Assembly (NCBI RefSeq): GCF_017545445.1
Contig: NZ_JAFWOM010000090.1
Span: forward strand, 1 to 49,423
Length of the DNA stretch: 49,423 nt
Direction of reading: 5' to 3'
DNA from: Fibrobacter sp.
Lineage (GTDB): Bacteria; Fibrobacterota; Fibrobacteria; Fibrobacterales; Fibrobacteraceae
Below are positions 8,736 through 17,999 of this stretch, one piece after another. Under the pieces are notes generated by a model. It had not been told where the DNA came from. It ran no database searches and saw only the letters and a list, made by a program, of their open reading frames with translations. The translations under genes were made by a program, and so were the position numbers. Position 1 is the first letter of the stretch. The number at the start of each line of letters is the position of its first letter.

Positions 8736-11642
8736 ATGCGCACATACAAAGACCTAGCCATTGCCGAAGAAGAAGATAAGCTTGTCCAAGCCATCGAAAC
8801 TTCAAGGAATTTGTTGATTGAAGCGCCTACGGGTAGCGGCAAGTCCTTGTATATTCCGTGGTTTTTGAGTAGGCATTGTAGCGGTCGCATTGTCGTGTTG
8901 CAGCCGAGGCGAATCGCGGCCCTCGCACTTGCACAGTATTCGGCAAAACTCCACAGCGAACCATGCGGAAAGACGGTCGGTTACCAGTTTAGGCAAGAGA
9001 GCTGCAAATCTAGCGAAACCCGCATTTTATTCCAGACATACGGAAACTTTTTGCAGGAACTTTTGCACGGGAAACTCGATGCGGACTGGGTCGTGTTCGA
9101 CGAATACCATGAACGCAAAGCCGATATGGATTTGCTGTTCGCATTTTTGGTTAGACGAGAGATGCCACGGATTGCGGTGATGTCGGCAGCGCTGAACCGA
9201 GACGAACTCGAAAGCGCCCTTGGTGTAAAATGTTTGCAGCTCGGGCATCCGCTTTATCCTGTACAAATTCTGCACCAGAAACCCACCGCTGGAATAAACC
9301 TTGCAGCAGGGCAAGGCCTCGAAAGCGAAGTCGTCCGCGCTTTGCGAACTCTGTACCGCAACAACATTTGGCAAACGACGCTTGTCTTTTTGCCGGGTAA
9401 AGCAGAAATTGCCCGTTGCCACACCGCCGCAAGCGAAGCGTTTGGCGAAAACGTCGCTGAATTTTTGGAACTCTACGGCGGACAAGACCGCGCAACGCAA
9501 GACCGCATTTTCGAAGAAACGGAACGTCCGCGAGTCATCTTTACGACCAACATCGCAGAAACATCTATCACTGTGCCGAATGTAACTGGCGTCGTCGATA
9601 GCGGCATCGAACGCGTGAGCGAATACGACGATAGCGAAAAAGTGAACGTACTGCGAACGCTCCCGATTTCGTTGCAAAACGCGATACAACGCAGTGGCCG
9701 CAGTGGCCGTACGCAGAACGGCTGTGCCATCCGCCTCTGGACCGAAGATGCAGAAAAGCACATGCCGCAGGGAATCGTGCCCGAAGTATTGCAAATCGAG
9801 CCATCGGAACTCTTGCTGCAAAAAGCGGCACTGGAATTAGACGAGAGACGTGGTTCGACTAATTCGACAGGCTCATCAACCGGCTCACCAACCTTGACGA
9901 GATATACAACACTTGGGGCTTTGCCCCTTAGTGGACGTTATCCACTTTGTGGAGACGAGAGAGGCGAGAGCTGCGGGGCTGCTTGCAGACCCATAGCCGA
10001 GCCGACCAGTTTTGGCTCGAAGAGCAAAGACGAAAGAGGCGAGAGAGATGTCATTGCGAGCGAAGCATGGCAATCTCAAATACAATTGCCTACCGCGATT
10101 CCAGAAGCACGAGAGAGAGTCGCGACCAAGCTTCTCGAAATGTTCGGCATGCTCCAAGACGGTCGCATCACGGAACTTGGCAAACGTGCGATCCAAACGC
10201 CAATTTCAAGCATTCCGCTCGCCCTCATTCTCGCTAAGGCAAACAGCGCGGCAGACCTCCCCGACTTACTTTTAGCAGCTATGGCATGGATCCATTCGGG
10301 AACAGAATTTGTCCAGAAATCCAAGGTTTCGCTGGACTTGCTCACACTTGCGAATGACACACTTTCAAAAGCTGTGAACGTTCCGCGAGAAGTAAGCTTT
10401 ACGCTGAAGCAGTTAAAGGATTATAGAGACTTTATAGACGAGAGACGTGGTTCGACTAATTCGACAGGCTCATCAACCGGCTCACCAACCTTGACGAGAG
10501 ACGAGAGACGTGGTTCGACTAATTCGACAGGCTCATCAACCGGCTCACCAACCTTGACGAGAGACGAGAGACGAGAACCTTACAAGGCAAGCGACAACAA
10601 TGACAAAAACAGTTCCATCAAAAGGAACGAAGTTCCGTCCTCGCAGTTCATCGCCCAAAGCCTTCTCGACGCTTTCCCAGACCGTCTCGGCACGCCGAGC
10701 GGAAGTGCATACAAGCTAAGCAACGGCAATACAATCCGGTTGCAAGTAGCTGAACCGCCTTACGCATTGCTCGCCCTCACGATGCTTCGCACCGGCGGTG
10801 GCAGCAAATCGGAACTCCGCGTAAGCCTTTACGCCCCCATCCCTAAAGAACTGCTCGGCGGCGAAAGCGAAAACGTCCGCTACGAACTCCTGTGGCGAAG
10901 CGGCCAAGAACGCTTTATCGGCGTTGAAATTCACGAAAGCGAAAGCATCAACGGCGACGTGCGCGAAATCAGCCGCAAAGAAATCCTCCCGCAAGAAGCG
11001 TCGCCCAAAGTTCTCGAAAAGCTCAAGGAACTCACCGCCGAAGCGTGGCAAGACAAACTTGAAAAAGAAAACTGGACGGGACGCTACATGACCGAAAACG
11101 TGCAGACGCTCCTCATCAAAATGCGTCTTGCCGCAAAACTTTATCCAGAATACGGGCTCCCGGAATTCAACGACGAGGACATGGAACTGATTTTCAATGA
11201 ACTCACGGACGGCATTTTCTTGCTGCGAGACATCAACGAAGACCGTTACAGAAACATCGTCGAAGATTACTTCGGGAAGTCGATGTTAGCTTGGTTGCAA
11301 AAGACATTCCCCAACCATTACGTTCTTCCGAACGGGAAACGCGCACGCTACAGCTACCAAGCCGTCGCCACAGCCGACGAACAAAGCAGCGGCAAGATTG
11401 TGCAAAGCGCAGACGGCGTACTCGTCGAAATTTCTGCCCGCATCGAAGACTTCATGCAGCTCCGCGGTGAACATAAAATTGCCGACGGCAAACTCAAAGT
11501 GCGTTACGACATTCTCGCCCCGAATTTTCGCACGATACAGAAAACGTGGGACCTCACAAGCTTCTGGCAAAACACCTACGCCGAAGTCCGCAAAGAATTA
11601 AGAGGAAGATACCCCAAGCACCCGTGGCCGGAAACGGTATAA
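8736..11642 (+). CDS. hrpB: HrpB-type DEAH-box ATP-dependent helicase with repeat-derived insertions
   Basis: The 968-residue superfamily 2 helicase has Walker A APTGSGKS (30-37), Walker B DEYH (122-125), SAA motif III, TTNIAETSITVP and QRSGRSGR motif VI, then the HrpB C-terminal domain. The family is about 820 residues. The excess is explained by two in-frame insertions: residues about 368-455 (9838-10100), at the boundary of the helicase core and the winged-helix/ratchet region, and about 568-620 (10437-10600). Both consist of repeats: three perfect 63-bp copies encoding peptides that begin DERRGSTNSTGSSTGS, plus a family A element read as VIASEAWQSQ. No stop arises and all motifs remain, so the protein is probably functional with disordered loops (inference). 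HrpB's biological role is poorly defined; RNA remodelling is usually proposed. Confidence 0.9.
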   Translation: MRTYKDLAIAEEEDKLVQAIETSRNLLIEAPTGSGKSLYIPWFLSRHCSGRIVVLQPRRIAALALAQYSAKLHSEPCGKTVGYQFRQESCKSSETRILFQTYGNFLQELLHGKLDADWVVFDEYHERKADMDLLFAFLVRREMPRIAVMSAALNRDELESALGVKCLQLGHPLYPVQILHQKPTAGINLAAGQGLESEVVRALRTLYRNNIWQTTLVFLPGKAEIARCHTAASEAFGENVAEFLELYGGQDRATQDRIFEETERPRVIFTTNIAETSITVPNVTGVVDSGIERVSEYDDSEKVNVLRTLPISLQNAIQRSGRSGRTQNGCAIRLWTEDAEKHMPQGIVPEVLQIEPSELLLQKAALELDERRGSTNSTGSSTGSPTLTRYTTLGALPLSGRYPLCGDERGESCGAACRPIAEPTSFGSKSKDERGERDVIASEAWQSQIQLPTAIPEARERVATKLLEMFGMLQDGRITELGKRAIQTPISSIPLALILAKANSAADLPDLLLAAMAWIHSGTEFVQKSKVSLDLLTLANDTLSKAVNVPREVSFTLKQLKDYRDFIDERRGSTNSTGSSTGSPTLTRDERRGSTNSTGSSTGSPTLTRDERREPYKASDNNDKNSSIKRNEVPSSQFIAQSLLDAFPDRLGTPSGSAYKLSNGNTIRLQVAEPPYALLALTMLRTGGGSKSELRVSLYAPIPKELLGGESENVRYELLWRSGQERFIGVEIHESESINGDVREISRKEILPQEASPKVLEKLKELTAEAWQDKLEKENWTGRYMTENVQTLLIKMRLAAKLYPEYGLPEFNDEDMELIFNELTDGIFLLRDINEDRYRNIVEDYFGKSMLAWLQKTFPNHYVLPNGKRARYSYQAVATADEQSSGKIVQSADGVLVEISARIEDFMQLRGEHKIADGKLKVRYDILAPNFRTIQKTWDLTSFWQNTYAEVRKELRGRYPKHPWPETV
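9840..10090. repeat. Nested composite repeat inserted in frame in hrpB (first site)
   Basis: It starts with the 63-bp D/E unit (9840-9902). A GGGGCTTTGCCCC palindrome follows, then D-like GACGAGAGAGGCGAGAG and GACGAAAGAGGCGAGAG spacers, and finally a family A element at 10049-10078 (GTCATTGCGAGCGAAGCATG). D words flank each piece, as if elements had been added one inside another. Confidence 0.85.
10437..10575. repeat. Two tandem perfect 63-bp repeats in frame in hrpB (second site)
   Basis: Units 10437-10499 and 10500-10562 are identical to each other and to 9840-9902, followed by a partial D unit. Each is 21 codons, so gain or loss leaves the reading frame intact. Confidence 0.9.
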
Positions 11643-11737
11643 GTGGTTAGTGGTTAGTGATTAGTGGTTAAGGATGTAATAAAAACGTTCTAATTACACA
11701 TCCTGTTTACTAAACACTGTTTACTAACCACTAAAAC
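11643..11737. repeat. Family C inverted array between convergent genes
   Basis: GTGGTTAGTGATTAGTGG words begin at the hrpB stop. Their complements (CCTGTTTACTAAACACTG and the following words) run to the stop of the next, convergent gene. The arms could form a hairpin. No separate canonical terminator is visible. Confidence 0.8.
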
Positions 11738-13331
11738 CTACTTCACGCTATATACCGCTAGCGCTTTGCTGTACTCGTAGCCGACGACTAAAAGCGGCTC
11801 GCCGTTCGGGCTTTTTTCAGCAGGAATAAATAAAATGCCTTCAGGGCCGCGATCTTTCGGATTCAAATAAAAATCAACGATTTTCGGCATAGTTCCGTTT
11901 TCGACTCCGGTAATGTCAAAAACAGCGACAGCACTTGCGCGTTCCAGCCCAGCAAAAGCATAGCGTTTTGCGCCCGCAACTCCCGTCGTCACGTTTTCCG
12001 GTTCGCATCCTTTGTCCTCACTGCGGGCATCCATCTTGACTTTGCCTTTCTTGGAATTCCAGTTAAAGTAATCCGGAGCGACTTTTGCCATCGTCTGTTC
12101 AAAAGCATCACCGGAATCCCAAATCAAGCGTCCCGTTGCACCTTCAAAAATGCTGATGGAACGTGTTCCAAAGCTGTACATATAAGGGCACTTGCCATTC
12201 TGCGTTTTATCCGGCGCGGTGTCGCAACGTTCCAAATTGCTGACCGTCACGTTTTTGAGTTCATCAAGCATGCCTGTGTTAAACAGAACCGGGTCAAGAA
12301 CTCCCTGCTGCATAAGCATCATCGGAGTCGTCACGTCCGTCCAAGCCTTGTAATCATTGACTGGCGCGCCTTCATTTGCGGTGAGCACAAACGACTTTCC
12401 GTTCACGGTGAACGAAGATATTCCATCCGGCTGGCGCAAGCCTCGCAACGGATAATTCTTGATATCAATTTTCTTGTCCTTCTTGACATCAAGTCCAAAG
12501 CCCGGCTTCGAATGATCGACATACCCCAGCGGGAACACGTCCAAAATTTTCTTGGCCACAACATCAAACTTCACAAGTGCATTATTTTCTTGCAAACTAA
12601 TCCATGCCGTCTTGGAATCCGAGGCCACCGTGATATATTCCGGTTCGAGCGACTGCACGAAACTTTTCACGCCCGTTTTGCGGACACCGGCAGCCATAAG
12701 CTTTAGCGAGTCAAGCCCATTAAAACCCACAACAGTTTTTTGTGGCTTTGCCCAAGCTTTCGCAAGGTCTGCATCACGCGCCGGCGCATTTACGCCAGCA
12801 ATCGAAAGCACGCCAATGCCGCCTTCCGGGTCTTCGGCAAACGTCTCGTCCGGCGAGCCTTCGCAAGCCACTAGCAAATTCTTTCCGTCCGGCGTAAACG
12901 TAATCATGTCGGGCATGTAGCAAAGTTCGTGCAAGCCCAGCACCTCAAGCCCTTTATTGTAGCGCATCACCTGCACATGGCCCATCTTCCATTCGGGATT
13001 GTTCAAGAGGCTCACCGCCACGAGGTCGCCATAAACGGTCACGCTAGAAGCGCCGCCCGGCAGCTTGACTTCACTGACCTTTTTCGGATTCGCAGGATTG
13101 GCCATATCCACGACTTCAAGGACGTTTTCGCCACCGACAACGAACAACACCTTCTTTTCGGGCATGAACGATGAGATTTCAGCCGTTGTCATGGGAATTG
13201 AAGCAATCTGCTTTAACACAGAGCCCATCTGGAACGGACCCGCCGGAGCATCCGACTTCTTAGCAAACGAAATACCCGTACCGAAGGTCGCTCCCAAGAG
13301 CAAACTACAGACTAAAGCGAATTTATTCATT
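11738..13331 (-). CDS. Choice-of-anchor I family beta-propeller protein, exported
   Basis: Start ATG 13331 has a strong site (GGGGGTT) seven bases upstream and gives about 530 residues with a signal peptide ending near SFAKK. The body carries beta-propeller-like repeats with VTFTPDGKNLLVACEG-type and LRQPDGISSF/LTANEGAPVNDY motifs typical of choice-of-anchor I (mesenchyme-specific glycoprotein-like) proteins. These are secreted or periplasmic; some have been linked to alkaline-phosphatase-like function, but no catalytic residues can be assigned here. It may be the last gene of the minus-strand cluster, 39 bases after the coiled-coil gene. Confidence 0.75.
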
Positions 13332-13370
13332 TCAACCCCCACCGCGACGACCGCGATTGACTCAAAAAAG

Positions 13371-13817
13371 TTATTTCATGATAAGCCACATGATAAGCAT
13401 GCCCACGCCAAAGCTCGCCGCCATCGACATAGAAGCCATCGCACGGTCGGAGACTTGCTTATCCTCGTCCGCTTGTTTCTGCTTTTCAATTTTTTCAGCT
13501 TGTTCCTGGCTGGCTTCCATCGCAACGCTCAAAGCCTTGGCACAAGTTTCGTTGTTTTTCTTGAGCGTGTTGTAGCTCTGTTCCCAGTTTTCGCATTTTG
13601 CACGTTCGACTTCGAGTTCAGAACGGAGCGAGTTTTTCTCGACGGTGCAAGAGCTATCACGGAGGGCCATCACGCTATCGCGAACGGCGATTTCCGCAAC
13701 AAGTTCCGCCTTTTCCGCATCCTGAGCCGCACCCTTAGCGCTTTGAGCAAGCACAGGCGATACAGCCAAAGCAGCGACAGCAAACAACTTCACAAAAGAA
13801 CGAACAACAGAAACCAT
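13371..13817 (-). CDS. Exported coiled-coil protein with a C-terminal membrane helix
   Basis: The 148-residue product has a signal peptide (cleaved near SPVLA-QS), a charged helical middle (about 30-115, heptad-like, two Cys), and a C-terminal hydrophobic segment (MSMAASFGVGMLIMWLIMK). The layout suggests a periplasmic coiled coil held at the inner membrane. No family is recognised. It starts 10 bases after the stop of the pfkB-type kinase and is probably co-transcribed. Confidence 0.6.
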   Translation of the reverse strand: MVSVVRSFVKLFAVAALAVSPVLAQSAKGAAQDAEKAELVAEIAVRDSVMALRDSSCTVEKNSLRSELEVERAKCENWEQSYNTLKKNNETCAKALSVAMEASQEQAEKIEKQKQADEDKQVSDRAMASMSMAASFGVGMLIMWLIMK

Positions 13818-13827
13818 ATATCCTCAA

Positions 13828-14787
13828 CTACATCTGTGCGTGAACGCGCTGCCAGCCTTCTTCCGGGATTTGCGCACCCATGACCTGGACGACTTCGTTC
13901 GAAACGATGCTGCCGAGGTTGCCCGAACGTTCCATGTCCCAGCCGTTCATGTAGCCGTAAAGGAATCCCGATGCCCAGAGGTCACCGGCGCCCGTCGTGT
14001 CGATTGCTTTTGCAGCCCCCGCAGAAACACGAGTCACCACGCCGTCCTTTGCAATCAAGGCACCGCGTTTGCCAATCTTCACGACTGCAACCTTCGCTTT
14101 TTTCGCTAAAACTTCGAGTGCAGCTTCTTCTTTCACGCCCGCATAAGCAAAAGCTTCGTCTTCGTTCGCGATGATGATATCAATCATCTTGTTTTCGAAA
14201 AGTTCATCGAACAACTTGCGGCAAGCATCGACCACGCCGAACGAGCTGAAATCAAGAGCCGTTTCGACACCGAGACTGCGGGCAAGTGTAAACGATTTTT
14301 TGAAGCATTCGCCGTTAAACGCACGGTAGCCTTCGGCATACAAAAGTCCCACATCGTCATAAAGCGCCGGCGTAAAATCATCCGAACCGAGGAAATCAGA
14401 AGCACCAAGATACGTCCACATCGAACGCTGGGCATCCGGAGTCACGGCAGAGAATACGCAACCCGTAGCCGCTTCGGAAAGACCGACCTTTGACTCCACA
14501 CCGTTGTTTTTCAAATGAGCTTGGAAGAGCTTGCCGAGTTCGTCATCGCCCACCTTGCTGATAAACGCAGCCTTGCCACCGAGACGGGCAACACCCACCA
14601 TCGTATTGCAAGTCGAGCCACCCGGAACGCGAATCGGATTTTCGAGCGAACCCAAAAACTTTTCCATCTGCGGCCAATCGACCATGTTCATGCCGCCTTT
14701 CTGCACGCCCTGGGCCGCGATCCATTCATCGCTTACGTTAGCCAAAATATCAACAAGGGCAGCGCCCATACCAAGTACTTTTTTCAT
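13828..14787 (-). CDS. PfkB-family sugar/adenosine kinase
   Basis: This 319-residue ribokinase-fold enzyme has the N-terminal GGSTCNT substrate motif (57-62) and the PfkB signature DTTGAGD (263-269), whose Asp269 is the expected catalytic base. The closest type by overall pattern is bacterial adenosine kinase-like, ATP-dependent phosphorylation of adenosine or another nucleoside/sugar; substrate choice is not certain. Its ATG shares one base with the rhomboid stop (TAATG), which implies translational coupling. Confidence 0.85.
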   Translation of the reverse strand: MKKVLGMGAALVDILANVSDEWIAAQGVQKGGMNMVDWPQMEKFLGSLENPIRVPGGSTCNTMVGVARLGGKAAFISKVGDDELGKLFQAHLKNNGVESKVGLSEAATGCVFSAVTPDAQRSMWTYLGASDFLGSDDFTPALYDDVGLLYAEGYRAFNGECFKKSFTLARSLGVETALDFSSFGVVDACRKLFDELFENKMIDIIIANEDEAFAYAGVKEEAALEVLAKKAKVAVVKIGKRGALIAKDGVVTRVSAGAAKAIDTTGAGDLWASGFLYGYMNGWDMERSGNLGSIVSNEVVQVMGAQIPEEGWQRVHAQM

Positions 14788-15677
14788 TAGAATCCTCCGC
14801 GACGGCGACGCAACTTGTCGCCCGCTTTCAATAAAAATTCACGTTCCGATTCGCTCAAGGACTGGACGCCTTCGCGCTCCACTTTCTTGAGAATATCGTC
14901 CATGCGTTTCTGTTCATCAACGTAGAACACTTCACCTTCGAGAACTTCCGGCTCTTCGCTACGACTTTGATAAGAACGCGAAGAACTTGTCCGATTATAT
15001 TTTTCAGGATTGTTCGAGAACAAGCGGAACAACCCGGACAACGGAGAGTTGTAAAGAAAATTCGAACCGTTCTGGTAAATCGACATATAAATGAAACCGG
15101 CGACAACGCCGCCCAAGTGGGCAAAATGCGCAATCATGTCACCGGATCCGGCAAAGAAAATATCCAAAAAAATCATCACCCATATAGCATGCTTGATTTT
15201 CATCGGAATGATAAAGAACATGAGGAGCATGCGTTCCGGGAAGAACTTGTAATAGGCGACAAAGATTCCCATCAACGCACCCGATGCGCCGATAATCGGA
15301 TTGTTCGTAAGACCGAGCAAGCACATAAAGAAACTGAACAAGGCCGCAAAAATTCCACAGAAGAAATACATGACAACAAAATGCCGCGTCCCCATCCATT
15401 CCGCCACTTCAGAACCGAACATCCAAAGCATAAGCATATTGAAGAAAAAATGCACAAAATCGACATGGACGAACATATACGTCACATAGCGCCAAACTTC
15501 GAGCGGACTCGTCGGGAAAAACGCCCCGAAATAAACGATATACTCGCGTAAACTACCGTAACCGACTCCCGGCAAATTCAGAGCAAGATCTTTCCCAAAC
15601 AAGGCCATCAAGAAAACAGCCGCGTTCACAAGCAACAAGAGCCGTAAGGGTGTGGTTAAATATTTAAAGGGTTTCAT
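14787..15677 (-). CDS. Rhomboid-family intramembrane serine protease
   Basis: ATG 15677 preceded by AGGA gives 296 residues. About six membrane helices are visible. The catalytic dyad is present: Ser132 in GASGALMG and His187 in HFAHLGG, with Asn80 in HFFFNM as the oxyanion partner. A soluble basic C-terminal tail of about 80 residues follows. It overlaps the end of coaD by 14 bases and is coupled to the kinase downstream. Its substrates are unknown. Confidence 0.9.
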   Translation of the reverse strand: MKPFKYLTTPLRLLLLVNAAVFLMALFGKDLALNLPGVGYGSLREYIVYFGAFFPTSPLEVWRYVTYMFVHVDFVHFFFNMLMLWMFGSEVAEWMGTRHFVVMYFFCGIFAALFSFFMCLLGLTNNPIIGASGALMGIFVAYYKFFPERMLLMFFIIPMKIKHAIWVMIFLDIFFAGSGDMIAHFAHLGGVVAGFIYMSIYQNGSNFLYNSPLSGLFRLFSNNPEKYNRTSSSRSYQSRSEEPEVLEGEVFYVDEQKRMDDILKKVEREGVQSLSESEREFLLKAGDKLRRRRGGF

Positions 15678-16260
15678 AAGTTTTCCTATACGCAATTAAA
15701 AGCATTCTAACAATATTTTTCGGAACGAATTTCGACAAGAGATTCTTCCGTTCGGCCAAGGATTTTTCTTTACCGCACTTGAGGAGTTCACGGACAAGGG
15801 AACTGCTCACCGCGAGGTGTTCCTGCGCGCTCATCAAAAACACAGTTTCGATATCGCCCACCCCATAAATGACCTTGTTGTTCCATGCGACCGCCTGTTC
15901 TGCGTCGAGGTCAGACGCATTGCGGATTCCGCGAACGAGGTAACGAGCATCTACGGACTTCATAAAATCGACCGTCAGTCCATCGTGAACAGCAACCGAA
16001 ACGTTCGGAATTCCTGAGACAGCCTCCTCCACCATCGCCTTGCGGGTTTCGGCATCGAACATGTTCTTTTTGCTTGCGTTCTGCGCGACAACGACAAACA
16101 AGGAATCGAACATCATTGCGGCACGCTTCACAAGGTCCAAATGCCCAACGGTAAACGGGTCGAAAGAACCGGCAAAAACCGCCACGCGAAGTCCGCAACG
16201 ATTCCCTTCAAGCAATTTTTCCGCGATTGCATTTTTGAGTGTGTTCAAGTTCCGCTCCAT
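15664..16260 (-). CDS. coaD: Phosphopantetheine adenylyltransferase
   Basis: This enzyme makes dephospho-CoA from phosphopantetheine and ATP (CoA pathway). The nucleotidyltransferase motif AGSFDPFTVGH (residues 30-40), YLVRGIRN and the late VSSSLVRE motif are present. At 198 residues it is longer than the roughly 160-residue norm, with about 24 extra N-terminal and some C-terminal residues. A start nearer residue 24 is possible; the ATG used here has no strong ribosome site. It is the first gene after a repeat array and overlaps the rhomboid gene. Confidence 0.92.
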   Translation of the reverse strand: MERNLNTLKNAIAEKLLEGNRCGLRVAVFAGSFDPFTVGHLDLVKRAAMMFDSLFVVVAQNASKKNMFDAETRKAMVEEAVSGIPNVSVAVHDGLTVDFMKSVDARYLVRGIRNASDLDAEQAVAWNNKVIYGVGDIETVFLMSAQEHLAVSSSLVRELLKCGKEKSLAERKNLLSKFVPKNIVRMLLIAYRKTYETL

Positions 16261-16471
16261 GGTTAAAATTTACAAAAAAGCAAGCAGGAAAAAGAGGTAT
16301 TAGGCAATAGGTTTTAGGGATTAGGCTTTAGAAAAAGGTCAATGGTCATTAGTCATTGGTCATTGGTCAATGGTTTACAAACATTAGAGAAGCCCGATTA
16401 AGTCGGGCATGACAGGACGAAAAGTCCGAGACAACAACGCGTAATATGTCCTAAAACCTACAACCTGTAAC
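16261..16471. repeat. Family C inverted array with a nested palindrome
   Basis: TTAGGCAATAGGTTTTAGGG words and CATTAGTCATTGGTCA words on the left are mirrored by CCTAAAACCTACAACCTG words on the right. A GCCCGATTAAGTCGGGC palindrome (near 16391) of family B type sits at the centre. It separates rsmD from coaD. Confidence 0.8.
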
Positions 16472-17014
16472 CTAACCCCTAACAATTATCAACGACGATT
16501 CGCCGTAGCGGCGGACCTGACCTTGAAAACCTTCTTCTGTGGCCCAATCGGGCAACTTACGGCTCGGAGCCTCGAACACAGCGACTCCGCCGGGATTTAG
16601 CCATTCGATGAACGGTCGCAAGTCCGGGTAGTCCATATCCTTAAACGGAGGGTCTGCATAAATTAAGTCAAAGCCTTCTTCCGCACAAAGAACTTCTTTC
16701 TTGAGCGTAAGCACGTTTGTTTCTAACAATTTAAGTTTGTCAAAAACGCCAACGGCCTTATACGAACGCTCAATCATCCGCGCTTGCGGACGAGCAAGCT
16801 CTACCGCAGTCACGCTTACAGCCCCGCGACTAATCGCTTCAAGTCCCATGATGCCGCTCCCGGCAAACAAATCCAGCATGTGGAATCCTTCGACTCCCTG
16901 CAATATATTAAAGAGAGCTTCCCTTGTACGGGAAGCTGTTGGACGAGTCTTCATGGAGTCCGGGGACTCTATATTACGTCCCCGCAACAAACCACCAGTG
17001 ATACGTATCGGCAT
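16472..17014 (-). CDS. rsmD: 16S rRNA (guanine966-N2)-methyltransferase
   Basis: The 180-residue product carries the RsmD pattern: RITGGLLRGR at the N-terminus, TRPTASRTREALFN, SAM-binding DLFAGSGIMGLEA (48-60) and catalytic DPPF (121-124). It methylates G966 of 16S rRNA during 30S maturation. It begins one base after the PilN-like gene stop, so the two are co-transcribed. In many bacteria rsmD neighbours coaD, as here. Confidence 0.93.
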   Translation of the reverse strand: MPIRITGGLLRGRNIESPDSMKTRPTASRTREALFNILQGVEGFHMLDLFAGSGIMGLEAISRGAVSVTAVELARPQARMIERSYKAVGVFDKLKLLETNVLTLKKEVLCAEEGFDLIYADPPFKDMDYPDLRPFIEWLNPGGVAVFEAPSRKLPDWATEEGFQGQVRRYGESSLIIVRG

Positions 17015-17015
17015 A

Positions 17016-17999
17016 CTAGCGGAGAACGAACATTTCGATGCGCATCGATGCGAGCATAAACTTCTTTGAGAACTTGAGAGACGTTTTTGGAATACCCATA
17101 CGGATTGGGGATTCTGCGAACGCGTTGAAGAAGTTCAGCATATCGGCAAAGTCTGTCGTCGCCGTCACAAAGTACGCATAACGTTTATAGACACCGAAAT
17201 CCTCGATTACAGGCTTTTCAAAACCCTTCAGCACGACTTTATTTGCAGTGCCCAAAGCCTTGACCGCCTTTATCTCAGCAGCGATTTCTGCAGATGGAAC
17301 AAACTGACGCACCGCATCAAGGCGTTTCTGCGGAACAGAGAACTTACCAAATGCGGAAACTTCCGTCGCTGCTTCAGAAGAGATATCCGACTTGAGATCC
17401 ATAGACACAGCCTTGAGTCTATCCATAAGCGAATGCTGAGAAGAAGACTTCATCGCAACACCGCGCAAATAGTAGTAGTTCGGAACTTGATAAACTATTT
17501 CAGAGAAGCCGATATCGTCCGGTACAGCCGTATTGAGGAACGACATGAACTGCGACAAGGATGTCTTTTGGAACGAAAGTTTTTCAAGAGGGAGATAATT
17601 ATCATAGTCCGTTCGTTTGTTATTAAACAACGCTTGCGGACTAATCTCGCCGACAAGTTCCTTCACAGGCATCGCAGCACGCTTCTGTGCAGCCAAACGT
17701 TCTTGCTCGGCAATTTGTTCGGCAGTCGGACCGGCAGGGGCTGTCGGAGCAGCCTTCTTAGCACCAATCAAATCCACATAAGCATTCGGCAAAACGCCAT
17801 CCAACGCAGCAGGAATACCAGCAACTTTCAAGAAAATGCTAAAAGCAGCAAAGATAACGACAGCCGCAACTGCAATAGTCAAAACTTTCTTCTTATGGCG
17901 GCGCTCCACTTCCACCACATTCGTCACATGCAAGTGTTGCGACAAATTACCCAAAGTGGCGTTCTTTTCAGCCACTGCAATAAGGTTCATGTGAATCAT
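17016..17999 (-). CDS. PilN/PilO-like membrane protein
   Basis: The start at ATG 17999 overlaps the PilM-like stop by four bases (ATGA). The 327-residue product has a short cytoplasmic N-terminus, one membrane helix (about residues 38-56), an Ala/Pro/Gln-rich linker and a periplasmic domain. This topology and the coupling to a PilM-like protein suggest a fused PilN/PilO-type component of a type IV pilus, pseudopilus or type II secretion platform. Sequence similarity to named families is weak, so the role rests mostly on context. Confidence 0.5.
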   Translation of the reverse strand: MIHMNLIAVAEKNATLGNLSQHLHVTNVVEVERRHKKKVLTIAVAAVVIFAAFSIFLKVAGIPAALDGVLPNAYVDLIGAKKAAPTAPAGPTAEQIAEQERLAAQKRAAMPVKELVGEISPQALFNNKRTDYDNYLPLEKLSFQKTSLSQFMSFLNTAVPDDIGFSEIVYQVPNYYYLRGVAMKSSSQHSLMDRLKAVSMDLKSDISSEAATEVSAFGKFSVPQKRLDAVRQFVPSAEIAAEIKAVKALGTANKVVLKGFEKPVIEDFGVYKRYAYFVTATTDFADMLNFFNAFAESPIRMGIPKTSLKFSKKFMLASMRIEMFVLR

